Assembly (NCBI GenBank): GCA_963748545.1
Contig: CAVVJO010000020.1
Location: 62,001-126,000 of the forward strand
Source: Roseiarcus sp963748545
Lineage (GTDB): Bacteria; Pseudomonadota; Alphaproteobacteria; Rhizobiales; Beijerinckiaceae
Length of the DNA stretch: 64,000 bases
Reading direction: 5' to 3'
A program made the position numbers and the translations under genes. A model generated the notes under the pieces. That model saw only the letters and a list, made by a program, of their open reading frames with translations. It made no database searches and was not told where the DNA came from. This document shows, piece after piece, positions 27,602 to 36,772 of the stretch; the stretch's first letter is position 1, and the number at the start of each line of letters is the position of its first letter.

Positions 27602-29508
27602 GCCCATCGCGCTACGCGCCGATTCCCTTCTCCGACGTGACGATCGCCGGCCCGTTCTGGCGCGAGCGGCTGGAGACCGTGCTTCGGCGCACCATCCCCA
27701 GCCAGCACGACAAGCTCGCCGAGGTCGGCATCCTCAATTCGCTCACGCTCCCGAAACCGGTCCCCCCGGTCGTCATTCCGCGAAACAGCCACAACTTCAC
27801 CATGCAGGTGTTCTGGGATTCGGACGTCGGGAAATGGATCGAGGCGGCGAGCTATGCGCTTGGCCACCGGCGCGACCCCGGGATCGAATCCAAGATCGAC
27901 GCCATCGTCGACGACCTCGAAAAGGCGCAGTCGCCCGACGGCTATCTGAACTGTTGGTATAACGAGCGCGAGCCCGAGAACCGCTGGACGAACCTGCGCG
28001 ACAATCACGAGCTCTACAATGCCGGCCATTTGCTCGAAGGCGCGGTCGCGTATTTTCGCGCGACCGGCAAGCGCAAGCTCCTCGACGTGATGGAGCGCTA
28101 CATGGACCATATCGCCGCGACTTTCGGGACCGCGCTGGGTCAAAAGCGCGGCTATTGCGGACACCAGGAGATCGAGCTTGCGCTGGTGAAGCTCTACCGC
28201 CTGACGGGCGACGAGAAGCGGCGTGCGCTCGCGGCCTACTTCATCGATGAGCGAGGGCGTCAGCCGCATTATTTCACGCAAGAGGCGCTTGCGCGCGGTG
28301 ACGACCCCGCGAACTACTGGGCCAAGACCTACGAGTACAACCAGTCGCACATTCCCGTGCGCGAGCAGACCAAGATGGTCGGCCACGCGGTGCGCGGCAT
28401 GTACATGGCCGCGGCGATGGCCGATCTCGCCTTGGAGCTGCATGACGAGGACCTGAAGACGGCCTGCGAGGCGCTGTGGCGAGACGTCACGACGGCGCAG
28501 ATGTACGTGACCGGCGGCCTCGGGCCCGAGGCGTCGAACGAGGGCTTCACCGAGCCCTACGATCTGCCGAACGAGACCGCTTACGCCGAGACCTGCGCCT
28601 CCGTTGCGCTGGTCTTCTGGGCCCAGCGGATGCTCCATCTCGCTCTCGACGGCCGTTATGCCGACGTGATGGAACTGGCGCTCTACAACGGCGCCCTCAC
28701 CGGGCTGTCGCGCGACGGCGCCCATTATTTCTACGCCAATCCGCTCGAGAGCCGCGGGCAGCATCGGCGCTGGGCGTGGCACGCTTGCCCGTGCTGCACC
28801 ATGAACGTCTCGCGCCTGGTCGCCTCGGTCGCCGGCTACGCGCTGTCGAAGAGCGAGACGGGCGTCGCGTTTCATCTCTACGGCGGGTTCGAGACGACCG
28901 CGGCAATCGGAGGCGTTCGCGTCGCGCTGCGCGAGAAGAGCGACTATCCGTGGGCGGGCGAGGTCGAAATCGCGATCGACCCGGAGACGCCGCTCGCGTT
29001 CGATCTCAAGCTGCGCGTTCCCGGCTGGGCCGAGGGCGCGACCGCGACGGTCAACGGCCAGCCGATCGCGCTCGCCGTCGAGCGCGGCTACGCGTCGATC
29101 CATCGAACCTGGAGCGCGGGCGATGTCGTCGCGCTCAATCTGCCGATGCCGCCGAAGCGGCTCTATGCGCATCCGAACGTCCGCATGGATGTCGGGCGGG
29201 TCGCCCTGAGGCGCGGTCCGCTGATCTATTGCGTCGAGGAAGCCGACAATCCGGGCGCCCCTGTCCAGCGCCTGACGCTGCCGCGGGCGGAGGAACTGCA
29301 AACGGAATGGCGCGCGGACCTCTTCGACGGGGCGGTCGCGCTGACCGCCGCAGCCCGCAGGCTCACGCCGGGCGACGGCGAAGGCGCGCTCTACGCGCCC
29401 TCGCCGCCGCGGGACGAGCCGGCGACGCTGACCGCGATCCCCTACTACCTGTGGGCGAACCGCGCTCCCGGATCGATGCAGGTCTGGATCTGCGAAAGTC
29501 TGGGGTGA
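27598..29508 (+). CDS. Glycoside hydrolase family 127 (beta-L-arabinofuranosidase-like)
   Basis: A 636-residue member of GH127 (formerly DUF1680). The (alpha/alpha)6 barrel begins PIPFSDVTIAGPFWRERLET. Landmark motifs are QSPDGYLNCWYN, NHELYNAGHLLEGAVAYFRA, GYCGHQEIELALVKLYRLTG and YVTGGLGPEASNEGFTEPYD with the conserved Glu. The Cys-rich active-site motif WHACPCCTMNVSR is at about 28777-28810; in the HypBA1 family a cysteine of this cluster is the nucleophile. The C-terminal beta-sandwich follows (VPGWAEGATATVNGQPI). No signal peptide is seen, so it acts in the cytoplasm on sugars the ABC transporter brings in. It is coupled to the LacI gene by ATGA. Confidence 0.92.
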   Translation: MSPSRYAPIPFSDVTIAGPFWRERLETVLRRTIPSQHDKLAEVGILNSLTLPKPVPPVVIPRNSHNFTMQVFWDSDVGKWIEAASYALGHRRDPGIESKIDAIVDDLEKAQSPDGYLNCWYNEREPENRWTNLRDNHELYNAGHLLEGAVAYFRATGKRKLLDVMERYMDHIAATFGTALGQKRGYCGHQEIELALVKLYRLTGDEKRRALAAYFIDERGRQPHYFTQEALARGDDPANYWAKTYEYNQSHIPVREQTKMVGHAVRGMYMAAAMADLALELHDEDLKTACEALWRDVTTAQMYVTGGLGPEASNEGFTEPYDLPNETAYAETCASVALVFWAQRMLHLALDGRYADVMELALYNGALTGLSRDGAHYFYANPLESRGQHRRWAWHACPCCTMNVSRLVASVAGYALSKSETGVAFHLYGGFETTAAIGGVRVALREKSDYPWAGEVEIAIDPETPLAFDLKLRVPGWAEGATATVNGQPIALAVERGYASIHRTWSAGDVVALNLPMPPKRLYAHPNVRMDVGRVALRRGPLIYCVEEADNPGAPVQRLTLPRAEELQTEWRADLFDGAVALTAAARRLTPGDGEGALYAPSPPRDEPATLTAIPYYLWANRAPGSMQVWICESLG

Positions 29509-29638
29509 CGGAAACCCGGGTTGCACTGTCCCGGGGAACCCGCAGGACCGTTGACAGCGCGCCTCCGGCATGATGACCTCTCAACGTCGTCGGCGTCAGG
29601 AAGGCGTCCGCGAGCAAGAAACATTGGGAGGAAAGCTG

Positions 29639-30214
29639 ATGAGCCCAGCGCGCGAGGGCGCCAATGTTTTCGACCGGCGGGCCCTGATTGGCGCCGGCGT
29701 CGCCGCGGTCGCGTTGGCGGGTGCAGCCCCGGCGTTCGCCGAGGACGCGGCAGGCGGCGCCGGTCCGCTTTCCGGCGTACCGATCGACTTGCCAAAGGTC
29801 GAGTTCGTCTATGAGGCTGTGGTCGAGCTCGACCAGGGTTTTCTCAAGCTCGGCATGGGACCGCTCGGCGAGCGGACGCTGGTCCCGATCACCGGCGGAA
29901 AGTTCGCCGGGCCCAAGATCGCGGGAACCGTGCTCAATGGCGGGGCTGACCGACAGCTTGTGCGGGCGGACGGCGCGCTTCTTCTCAACGCGCTCTACGA
30001 AATGAAGACCGACGACGGCGCGATCCTCACCGTCAACAACCGCGCCCTCGTGACCAAGCGGCCGGACGGCTCGCCCTACGCCTTCTCGCAGCTCGACATC
30101 GTCGCGCCGCAGGGACCGCACGAGTGGCTGAACCATCTCGTTTTCGTCGGCAATTTTCACTTCGACCCGACCAAGCCGAAGATCGTGGTGATCCGCGTCT
30201 TCAGCCTAGTCTGA
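29639..30214 (+). CDS. DUF3237 domain protein with Tat-like signal
   Basis: A 191-residue exported protein. The leader carries a twin-arginine-like FDRRALIGAGVAAVALAGAA followed by PAFAED. The DUF3237 domain (about residues 45-190) is a beta-barrel: FVYEAVVELDQGFLKLGMGP, GERTLVPITGGKFAGPKIAG, VLNGGADRQLVRADGALLLN and EWLNHLVFVGNFHFD. Function of the family is not established. GGGAGGAAAGCTG precedes the ATG at 29639, which fits better than the upstream start. It precedes the tannase-like gene by 42 bp on the same strand, a neighbour relationship that suggests a shared pathway. Confidence 0.85.
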   Translation: MSPAREGANVFDRRALIGAGVAAVALAGAAPAFAEDAAGGAGPLSGVPIDLPKVEFVYEAVVELDQGFLKLGMGPLGERTLVPITGGKFAGPKIAGTVLNGGADRQLVRADGALLLNALYEMKTDDGAILTVNNRALVTKRPDGSPYAFSQLDIVAPQGPHEWLNHLVFVGNFHFDPTKPKIVVIRVFSLV

Positions 30215-30256
30215 GCGGCCTCGGCCGCGACGACGTCTTCCGCACGAGGCTTCGCC

Positions 30257-31959
30257 ATGCACGCCAAGCATTCTCCCGCCGATCCGCTCCCGCCCGTCGT
30301 CGCCGCGCTCGCCTTGCTCGCCCTCACCGGCGCGGCGGCGGCGGCTGACAGCCAGCCCTGCTCGAAAGTCACCGCCGAGCAGCTCGCCATTCCCGGGCTC
30401 GTCCTCACCGGCGCCGCCATGCAGGAGGCCGGCGACGGCCTGCCGCGCGCCTGCGTGCTCACCGGCAAGGTCAACGACCGCACCGGCGCCGACGGCCGGC
30501 GTTACGCCATCGACTTCGAATTGCGTCTGCCCGCGGACTGGAACGGCCGTTTCCTCGACCAGGGCAACGGCGGCGCCGACGGCGAGGTGAAGCCGGCGAT
30601 CGGCGGCGCCGCGCAGGGCGTAGCCTCGGGCGCTGTTCCGGCTCTGGCGCGCGGTTTTGCAGTGCTGTCCTCGGACAGCGGCCATTCCGGCGCCGATCCG
30701 GCGAACGCGTCGCGCGGCCTCGCCGCCGGAGTCGCCTTCGGTCTCGATCCGCAGGCGCGGCGCGACTACGGCTATGCGGCGGATATGACGCTGGCTCCCA
30801 TCGCCAAGGCGATCCTCGCCGCGCATTACGGCCGGAAGCCGGACTTCTCCTACTACGGCGGTTGTTCGAACGGCGGCCGCCACGGCATGGTCGCGGCGGC
30901 GCGGATGCCCGATCAATACGACGGCTTCCTCGTCGGCAATCCCGGCTTCGACCTTCCGCGCGCGGCGCTCCAGCACGCCTGGGACGCGCAGGCCTTCGTG
31001 AAAGCCGATCCCGATATCCGCAAGTCCATCACCAAGGACGACGCGGCGCTCGATCTCGCGAAAAATCACCGCGGCCTGCGACAAGCTCGACGGGATCGAG
31101 GATGGGATCACAGCCAATCTCGAGGCCTGCCAGAAGGCGTTCAGCTTCGACAGCTCTCGCGTGCAAGGACGGCGAGAGCGCCGACTGCCTGCCCAAGGCC
31201 AAGGTCGAGGCGCTGAAGATGAGCTTCGCCGGGCCGCACAATGCGAAGGGCGAGGCGCTCTACAGCGACTGGCCGGTCGACGGCGGCGTCGGCACGGGCA
31301 ACTGGCGGATGTGGAAGATCGAGAGCCCAATTCCGCCCTGGAACTTCTATCCGATCATCGCGACGATGGGCGCAGCGTCGCTGCAATATGTCTTCACCAC
31401 GCCGCCGACCGAGATCGGAGGATCGAACGACGCGCTGATGAAGGGGCTGCTCGCGTTCGACTTCGACAAGGACGCGCCGAAGATCTTCGCCAAGACCGAC
31501 GCCTATCCGGAGTCGGCGATGGCCTTCATGACGCCGCCGGGCGTCGACGATCCGAAGCTCGAGCAGTTCCGCGCGCTCAACCGCAAGATGGTCATCACCC
31601 ACGGTCAGGCCGATCCCGTCTTCTCGATCAACGACACGATCCACTGGTGGGAGAAGCTCGACGCCAACACCGACGGCAAGGCGGCCGACAACGTGCGGCT
31701 GTTCGCCGTGCCCGGCATGACCCATTGCGAAGGCGGCGTGGCGCTCGACAATTTCGACGCGCTGACCGCGCTGACAGACTGGGTCGAGAAGGGCAAGGCT
31801 CCCGATCGGATCGTCGCCTCCGTCAATCCGGCGAACAAGGAGACGCCGGCCTCCTGGAGCCCGACCCGTACGCGTCCGCTATGCCCCTGGCCGGCCTACG
31901 CCCGCTACAGCGGCGGCGATCCGGAGAGCGAGGCGTCGTTCGCCTGCGCCAAGCCGTGA
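30257..31959 (+). CDS. Tannase/feruloyl esterase family protein (two frameshifts)
   Basis: A secreted alpha/beta-hydrolase that cleaves ester bonds of phenolic acids in relatives. There is a signal peptide (LPPVVAALALLALTGAAAAA). The nucleophile motif is YYGGCSNGGRHGMVAAARMP, the acid is in VITHGQADPVFS, and the catalytic His plus disulfide Cys are in PGMTHCEGG. Two single-base shifts interrupt it. The first is an extra A in the AAAAA run at 31061-31065; the next frame reads ITAACDKLDGIEDGITANLE. The second is an extra base near 31155; reading resumes LACKDGESADCLPKAKVEAL. The joined length is about 567 residues. The exact substrate ester (gallate, ferulate or chlorogenate) is not resolvable. 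Confidence 0.88.
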
Positions 31960-31990
31960 GGAGGGGCGGACCCGCGCCGCAAGGCGCGCG

Positions 31991-33193
31991 TCAGGCGGTC
32001 TCCGCCCGATCTCTCCGCGCGATGGCGATGACCATTGCAAAGCCGAGAGTCGCGGCCAGTCCACCGATCAGGAACACGACGCCGTAACCGAAACGGTCGG
32101 CGAGCAGCCCTGTCGCCGGCGCGGTGAGCCCATAGGCCAGGTCCTGGAACGCGGCGAAGCCGCCGATCGCGGTGCCGCGCAGGTGGGGCGGAACGCGCCG
32201 AACCGCTTCCACGCCCATCGCCGGAAAGATCAGGGAACAGCCAAGCCCGGTCAGAAACGCGCCGGAAAGCGCGACGACCGGAGCGCTCGCGGTCCAGACA
32301 AGATATTGCCCGACCGCCTCGACAGCCATCGAGGCAAGGGCCACCGGGACGCCGCCGATCCGGTCGGGCAGATGACCGAACGCAACGCGCACCAACACGA
32401 AGGCGAGGCCGAAGCAGGTCAGGCCGAGACCGGCGTGGGACCAGCCGCGGTGCAGGAACAGGAGCGGCATGAAGGCGCCGATCGCGGCGAAGCCGACGCC
32501 CTGAAGGCCGACAACCAGACCCGGATCCCAGATCCGTCCGATGATGCGCCAGAAGGACGGGCGCTCGCCGCCCGCGGGGACGACGGCTGGGACCGGCAGC
32601 GCCATCAGGAGGCCGATCAGCGGGACGAGCACAGCGGCGCCCATGACGCCGGCGAAACCCGCCTGGTCGAAGAGGGCGAGGCCGACCGGGCCGCCGACCG
32701 CGAAGGCGCCGTACATGCCGATGCCGACCAGCGCGATCACCCGGCCCGAGGCCTGCGGCCCCATGATGCCGAAGCCCCAGGACAGCAGCCCGACCAACGT
32801 CAGGCTTTCGCCGAGACCCAGCAGCAGTCGTCCGACCATCAGAACGCCGTACGCCAATGAGGCCGAAGCGCCCGGCCAACTCGCCGCGAGGCAGACAAGC
32901 GCTGCGAACGCGTAGACGACCAGTCCTCGGACCATGCAGAATTTGCCGCCGCGATGATCGGACATTCGGCCGGCCAGGCCCCGCGTCAGAATGGTGGACG
33001 CAAAGGGCAGTCCGACAGCCAGCCCCGCGAGCGCATTGCTGAAGCCAAGTCGCGTCGAGACGTAGACCGACGTCACGGGAAGCGACATCGCGACGCAGAG
33101 AAAGGAGAGGAAAAGCGCCAGCGTGAGCCAGACAACAAGACGCAAGGCGCGGTCCGCGCGGATAGGCGCGGTCGGAGGGGGAGAGGACGTCAA
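31991..33193 (-). CDS. MFS transporter
   Basis: A 400-residue transporter with 12 predicted helices. The first segment is LRLVVWLTLALFLSFLCVAM; the loop 2-3 motif is GLAGRMSDHRGGKFCMVRGL. Further landmarks are GRLLLGLGESLTLVGLLSWG (helix 4), GMYGAFAVGGPVGLALFDQ (helix 5) and PPHLRGTAIGGFAAFQDLAY (helix 10 region). This pattern resembles the YhhS/AraJ-like efflux group. TTG 33193 is chosen because it begins just ahead of the cytoplasmic leader and an AAAGGG lies about 10 bases upstream; the longer frame is implausible. Substrate is unknown; its neighbour is the tannase-like gene, convergent. Confidence 0.85.
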   Translation of the reverse strand: MTSSPPPTAPIRADRALRLVVWLTLALFLSFLCVAMSLPVTSVYVSTRLGFSNALAGLAVGLPFASTILTRGLAGRMSDHRGGKFCMVRGLVVYAFAALVCLAASWPGASASLAYGVLMVGRLLLGLGESLTLVGLLSWGFGIMGPQASGRVIALVGIGMYGAFAVGGPVGLALFDQAGFAGVMGAAVLVPLIGLLMALPVPAVVPAGGERPSFWRIIGRIWDPGLVVGLQGVGFAAIGAFMPLLFLHRGWSHAGLGLTCFGLAFVLVRVAFGHLPDRIGGVPVALASMAVEAVGQYLVWTASAPVVALSGAFLTGLGCSLIFPAMGVEAVRRVPPHLRGTAIGGFAAFQDLAYGLTAPATGLLADRFGYGVVFLIGGLAATLGFAMVIAIARRDRAETA

Positions 33194-33397
33194 CGGGCAA
33201 CCCTTTCGAAGGAGGCCCTGCCGCAGAATTGGGGGAATCGCGCTGCAAACCGCAACACGACCCGTCGATCCCGCGACAGGGGCGTGCGTTGGTTGACGTA
33301 AACGCTTACGGCGAACGATCCGGAACCAACCGGACGAGTCCACGTGCTCGAGCGTCTAGCTTGCGAGGATCAGGCCCGCAACCGTTTTTTTCGATCG

Positions 33398-33640
33398 CTA
33401 CCAACGCGGCTTGTCATAGGCGGGCGGGTAGTGGACCGGATCGGCGAAGCACTTTTTCACCTCCGCCTCGAATTTCGTCGGGTCGGTGACGCCCTTGTTA
33501 TAGACGGTCTCCCGGCAATAGGTGAGCGGCATCATATACCCCGGCGGCCCGCCGCCGCCCATCGCGTGGACCGGCTGAACGCCCGCCGCCACGAGCAAAA
33601 CCGCGCAAACAATTCGCGGGCGGCCGGTCGCGTTCGTCAT
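33398..33640 (-). CDS. Small periplasmic protein
   Basis: An 80-residue product with a signal peptide (RPRIVCAVLLVAAGVQPVHA), then GGGGPPGYMMPLTYCRETVY and DPTKFEAEVKKCFADPVHYP. Two cysteines could form one disulfide. AGGA lies upstream of the ATG at 33640. No family recognised; it lies between the MFS carrier and the decarboxylase on the same strand. Confidence 0.65.
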   Translation of the reverse strand: MTNATGRPRIVCAVLLVAAGVQPVHAMGGGGPPGYMMPLTYCRETVYNKGVTDPTKFEAEVKKCFADPVHYPPAYDKPRW

Positions 33641-33808
33641 CGTGATCCTCGTTCGCAAACGCCCGCCCAGGCTTGATACGAGGAGACGACGCGGTTTGGA
33701 TTTCCGTCGCGGGCGTGCGCGTCGAGCCAAGACGCGCGCCGCGGCCCGGATATTTCGGACGGGGAAGGCTCTCAACGCTGCTGACAGGCTGATGGTCGGC
33801 GCCCGCCT

Positions 33809-35443
33809 TCACCGGATCGCGATCTCTATCAGCGTCGGGCCTTCGCGCCGGATCGCGTCTGCGACGGCGGAGGCGATCGCGTCGCGGTCGTCGGCGCGGG
33901 CCGAGGGCACGCCCATCGAGGCCGCCAGCGCCTGGTAGTCGATCGCCGGTCCGACGATTTCCATGCCGACGAAGCGGCCGGCGACCGCGTTGGCGTAGCC
34001 GAGGCTCTTCGCCACGTTCTGCAACACGCCGTAGCGCCGGTTGTTGAAGACGAAGAAGATCACTTTCGCGCGATAGTGCGCCGCGCTCCACAGCGCCTGG
34101 GGCGAGTACATCGCGCCGCCGTCGCCGACGAACGAGGCGACGAGACCGGCGCCGGCGAGCGAAGCGCCGACCGAGGCCGGCATGTTGCAGCCGAGCACGC
34201 CGCCGCGGGAGAAGAAATAGCGCCCTGGCCGCGTGGTCAGAAGGTCCTGCACCTTGCCGAACGTCGCCGCCGAATTGTTGGCGATCAGCGCGTCGCCGGG
34301 CAGGGCGTCGAGCGCTGCCAGAACCGCGGCGTCGGGCGAGAACGGCTGGCCCGTTTCCGCCAGGATTTCGGACCTCAGCGCCTTGTGCGCGGCTTCTTGG
34401 CGCGCTGCGCGCGCGGCGAGCCGGGCTCGGATCGCATGCGCGTGGACCCGCTCGCCGATCCCTTTGGCCGCGCTGCGGAGCGTCGCGCCGATGTCGCCGA
34501 GGAGCGCGAGGTCGGCCGCGTGCTCGCGGCCGAACGCGTCCGGGTTGTCGGCGACATGCAGCACCGCCACGCCTTCGGGCACGGGCTTCGCGGCCCGATA
34601 GGGATAGGCCACGAAGGCGCGGCCGCCGACCAGCACGATCGCCTGCGCGCTCTCGAAATGTTCGCGCATGACGGCGAAGTCCGGCTTGAGCACCCCCGCC
34701 CAGCAAGGGTGCGCGGTGGGGAACGCCGTGCGCGAGGTGAGCTGCGTGCCCCAGACCGCAAAGCCGCCGGCCTCCGCGAAGGCGATCAGACCGGGGCTCA
34801 CCGAGGCCGAGAGGTCGTCGCCGAGGACCACCATGACGCGGTCCGGATCGAGCCCCGCGAGCTTCTCGGCGAGCAGCTCGGCGTCGGGCGACGGCCCGAG
34901 GCGCGGCGCGGCGGAGGCGGGGGGCGTGGGCCCGCTCACCTCCTCGTCCAGAATGTCCATCGGCAGAGATAGGAACACGGGCCCGCAGGGCGGCGTGCGG
35001 CAGATCGCGAAGGCGCGCCGAAGCGCCTGGCCGACGTCCTCGCCTCGGCGCACCTCCTTCGCCCATTTGGTGACGGGACCCGCCAGCGCGACCAGATCGC
35101 CCGAGAGCCACGGCTCGGTCATGAGATGCCGGGTGTCCTGTTGTCCCGCGGTGACGACCAGTGGCGTCTCGCTGGCCTTGGAGGCGACCAGCACGCCCAT
35201 CGCGTTGCCCAAGCCGCCCATCGCGTGCAGGTTGACGAAGCCCGCGCGCCCCGACGCCAGCGCCCAGCCGTCCGCCATCGCCACCGCCGTGGCCTCCTGG
35301 AGGCCGAGGACGTAGGAGATGTCCGGCGCGTCGACCAGCGCGTCCATCAGCGGCATCTCGGTCGAGCCGGGATTGCCGAAGATGTGGGTGATCCCCTCGT
35401 CGCGAAGAATGTCGAGCAGAACGTCGCGGGCGCGTCGGGTCAT
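33809..35443 (-). CDS. Thiamine-diphosphate-dependent benzoylformate decarboxylase-like enzyme
   Basis: A 544-residue ThDP enzyme with the three-domain decarboxylase/acetolactate-synthase fold. The Pyr domain starts DVLLDILRDEGITHIFGNPG with the activating Glu in YVLGLQEATAVAMADGWALA. The middle domain spans about 185-320. The ThDP-binding motif GDGGAMYSPQALW through VFNN is near residue 430-465. The catalytic residues and STEMPLMDAL start fit benzoylformate decarboxylase (MdlC) better than acetolactate synthase, since the latter's flavin features are missing. It would convert benzoylformate or a similar 2-oxo acid to aldehyde. It is on the opposite strand from the tannase gene, so the link to phenolics is suggestive only. 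Confidence 0.85.
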   Translation of the reverse strand: MTRRARDVLLDILRDEGITHIFGNPGSTEMPLMDALVDAPDISYVLGLQEATAVAMADGWALASGRAGFVNLHAMGGLGNAMGVLVASKASETPLVVTAGQQDTRHLMTEPWLSGDLVALAGPVTKWAKEVRRGEDVGQALRRAFAICRTPPCGPVFLSLPMDILDEEVSGPTPPASAAPRLGPSPDAELLAEKLAGLDPDRVMVVLGDDLSASVSPGLIAFAEAGGFAVWGTQLTSRTAFPTAHPCWAGVLKPDFAVMREHFESAQAIVLVGGRAFVAYPYRAAKPVPEGVAVLHVADNPDAFGREHAADLALLGDIGATLRSAAKGIGERVHAHAIRARLAARAARQEAAHKALRSEILAETGQPFSPDAAVLAALDALPGDALIANNSAATFGKVQDLLTTRPGRYFFSRGGVLGCNMPASVGASLAGAGLVASFVGDGGAMYSPQALWSAAHYRAKVIFFVFNNRRYGVLQNVAKSLGYANAVAGRFVGMEIVGPAIDYQALAASMGVPSARADDRDAIASAVADAIRREGPTLIEIAIR

Positions 35444-35668
35444 GGGGCATCGGCTCCTGTCGCTTTGCCGGCAGCGATCCTAGAGCAGGCTTGCGCGCAG
35501 TTCATCCCGTCCATTATGGCGGCCTGGGCGCCGTGAAGGATTTTGAGGCGCCCCGAAACGCTCGCGCCCGGCGAATTGGCGTTCCGACCCCTGCCTTGCG
35601 CGGCCGCGCAAACGCGCCGGGTGTCGCCTCGGAGTTCTCGAGGTGGGCCAATCCGCGGGGGCCTGTCC

Positions 35669-35695
35669 AAAAAAAAGGCCGGCGAGCGCGGCCTT
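35669..35695 (-). terminator. Rho-independent terminator for the third PEP-CTERM gene
   Basis: A 7-bp stem AAGGCCG/CGGCCTT (35675-35681 with 35689-35695), 7-base loop, followed on the minus strand by eight Ts (35669-35676). It lies 27 bases past the stop codon, and its design is nearly the same as the one after the first PEP-CTERM gene. Confidence 0.88.
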
Positions 35696-35721
35696 CCAAG
35701 TTCACATGGAATAGTCTGGCG

Positions 35722-36390
35722 TTAACAAGCCGCCGCAGCCGGGGCGGCAGCCGCTTTACGTCGCCAGGCCGCAAAGCCCAAGCCCGCGAACCCCAACGCC
35801 ATCATTCCCCAGGTCGACGGCTCGGGCGCGGGGGCGACGGTTGGATACGTTGAGGCGTCGCCCACGACAGTCATGTCTGATAGCGGCGGAGGCGTCACTC
35901 CGGGGAAGAAGAGCGAGTTGAGCGCGCTCGCCGCCGTCGACGTCAGCGTAAGCGGGATGTCTGTTGTGGCTGTCGCGCCTGTGCCCAGGTTGAACAGGGG
36001 AACAACTCCCAGGGATGTCCCATCCGCGATCACGGTTCCAGAGAGGACGCCCATGCCCGTGTCGATGGTGAAATCCTCCAGATCGACGGTGTCGCCGCCT
36101 TTCGAGAGCGCCAGACCGCCGCTGTGATCGATGATTGCGCCGCCCGGTCCGATCGAGCCGCCGGTAATGGGGAACTCCGCGGTTGGGGACGTGGACGGCG
36201 GCGACGGCGGGAGGATGGCGCCGGGGGATATCGGAGAGACGGCGATGCCGGCCGATGAGAGAAGGTCCGCCGAGGTCAGCAAGACGTCCGTCATCCCGCC
36301 GGTGATGACGGCCGCGTGAGACGGGGTCGAGGACAGTGTCAATATCGAGCAGAAAATGACAAACGGGCTTGCAAGAGTTTTTGTGTACAT
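35722..36390 (-). CDS. PEP-CTERM-anchored exported protein
   Basis: A 222-residue secreted protein with a signal peptide (MYTKTLASPFVIFCSILTLS through SHA) and the C-terminal tag PAPEPSTWGMMALGF, a hydrophobic helix and RRKAAAAPA. The body shows FPITGGSIGPGGAIIDHSGG then LALSKGGDTVDLEDFTIDTG and MGVLSGTV, a pattern shared with many PEP-CTERM proteins of unknown role. The ATG at 36390 is preferred over the adjoining GTG; AGGGAGG lies about 11 bases upstream. A GT-encoding gene lies upstream on the same strand. Confidence 0.9.
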   Translation of the reverse strand: MYTKTLASPFVIFCSILTLSSTPSHAAVITGGMTDVLLTSADLLSSAGIAVSPISPGAILPPSPPSTSPTAEFPITGGSIGPGGAIIDHSGGLALSKGGDTVDLEDFTIDTGMGVLSGTVIADGTSLGVVPLFNLGTGATATTDIPLTLTSTAASALNSLFFPGVTPPPLSDMTVVGDASTYPTVAPAPEPSTWGMMALGFAGLGFAAWRRKAAAAPAAAAC

Positions 36391-36772
36391 CACTCACATC
36401 CTCCCTTGATACACGCCACGGACACTCGTGGGCGCCTGTCGCTACGTGAGCGTATTGATGTTGGATCAGCGAGAGAAATATCCTGCCCCGTAGATTTAAA
36501 ATGTGATTATCGCCAACAATATCGCGCAGATTTACATGTATACTTATGTTTTCCCTGTTTTCCATGAGTTTATGCTGTAAAAATGTGGCTGTCGGGAGTC
36601 TATTCCGCTCAAATCTGACAGCCGAGACGCGCTCCGCTTATGGATCACTTCCACAGCGCACGGATGTTGGCAGGTCTTTCGTCCGGCGAGCAGAACTCCA
36701 AATCCTGCCGCCGCCGGAGCGAAGCGTTTCGCCCGGCTGCTCAGCGCGTCGGCTTTGTCGCCGTTCAGCCGC
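36391..36772. other. 382-bp region between glycosyltransferase and PEP-CTERM genes
   Basis: No gene is supported. The segment 36450-36600 is clearly AT-rich (for example TTTACATGTATACTTATG) against GC-rich flanks and probably contains the PEP-CTERM promoter. I found no sigma-54 -24/-12 element. Confidence 0.5.

Noticed and set aside
26515..29508. A 997-residue fused LacI-GH127 reading frame
   Set aside because: The stretch from about 27210 to 27595 is Arg-rich nonsense in that frame, while the true LacI C-terminus is in another frame with an ATGA overlap to GH127. The fusion results from one indel.
27214..29571. A 785-codon frame antisense to GH127
   Set aside because: Antisense of a gene with intact GH127 active-site motifs.
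36391..36520. Sigma-54 promoter before PEP-CTERM genes
   Set aside because: PEP-CTERM genes in some bacteria use PrsR/sigma-54, but I found no TGGCAC-N5-TTGC-type element upstream of any of the three genes here.
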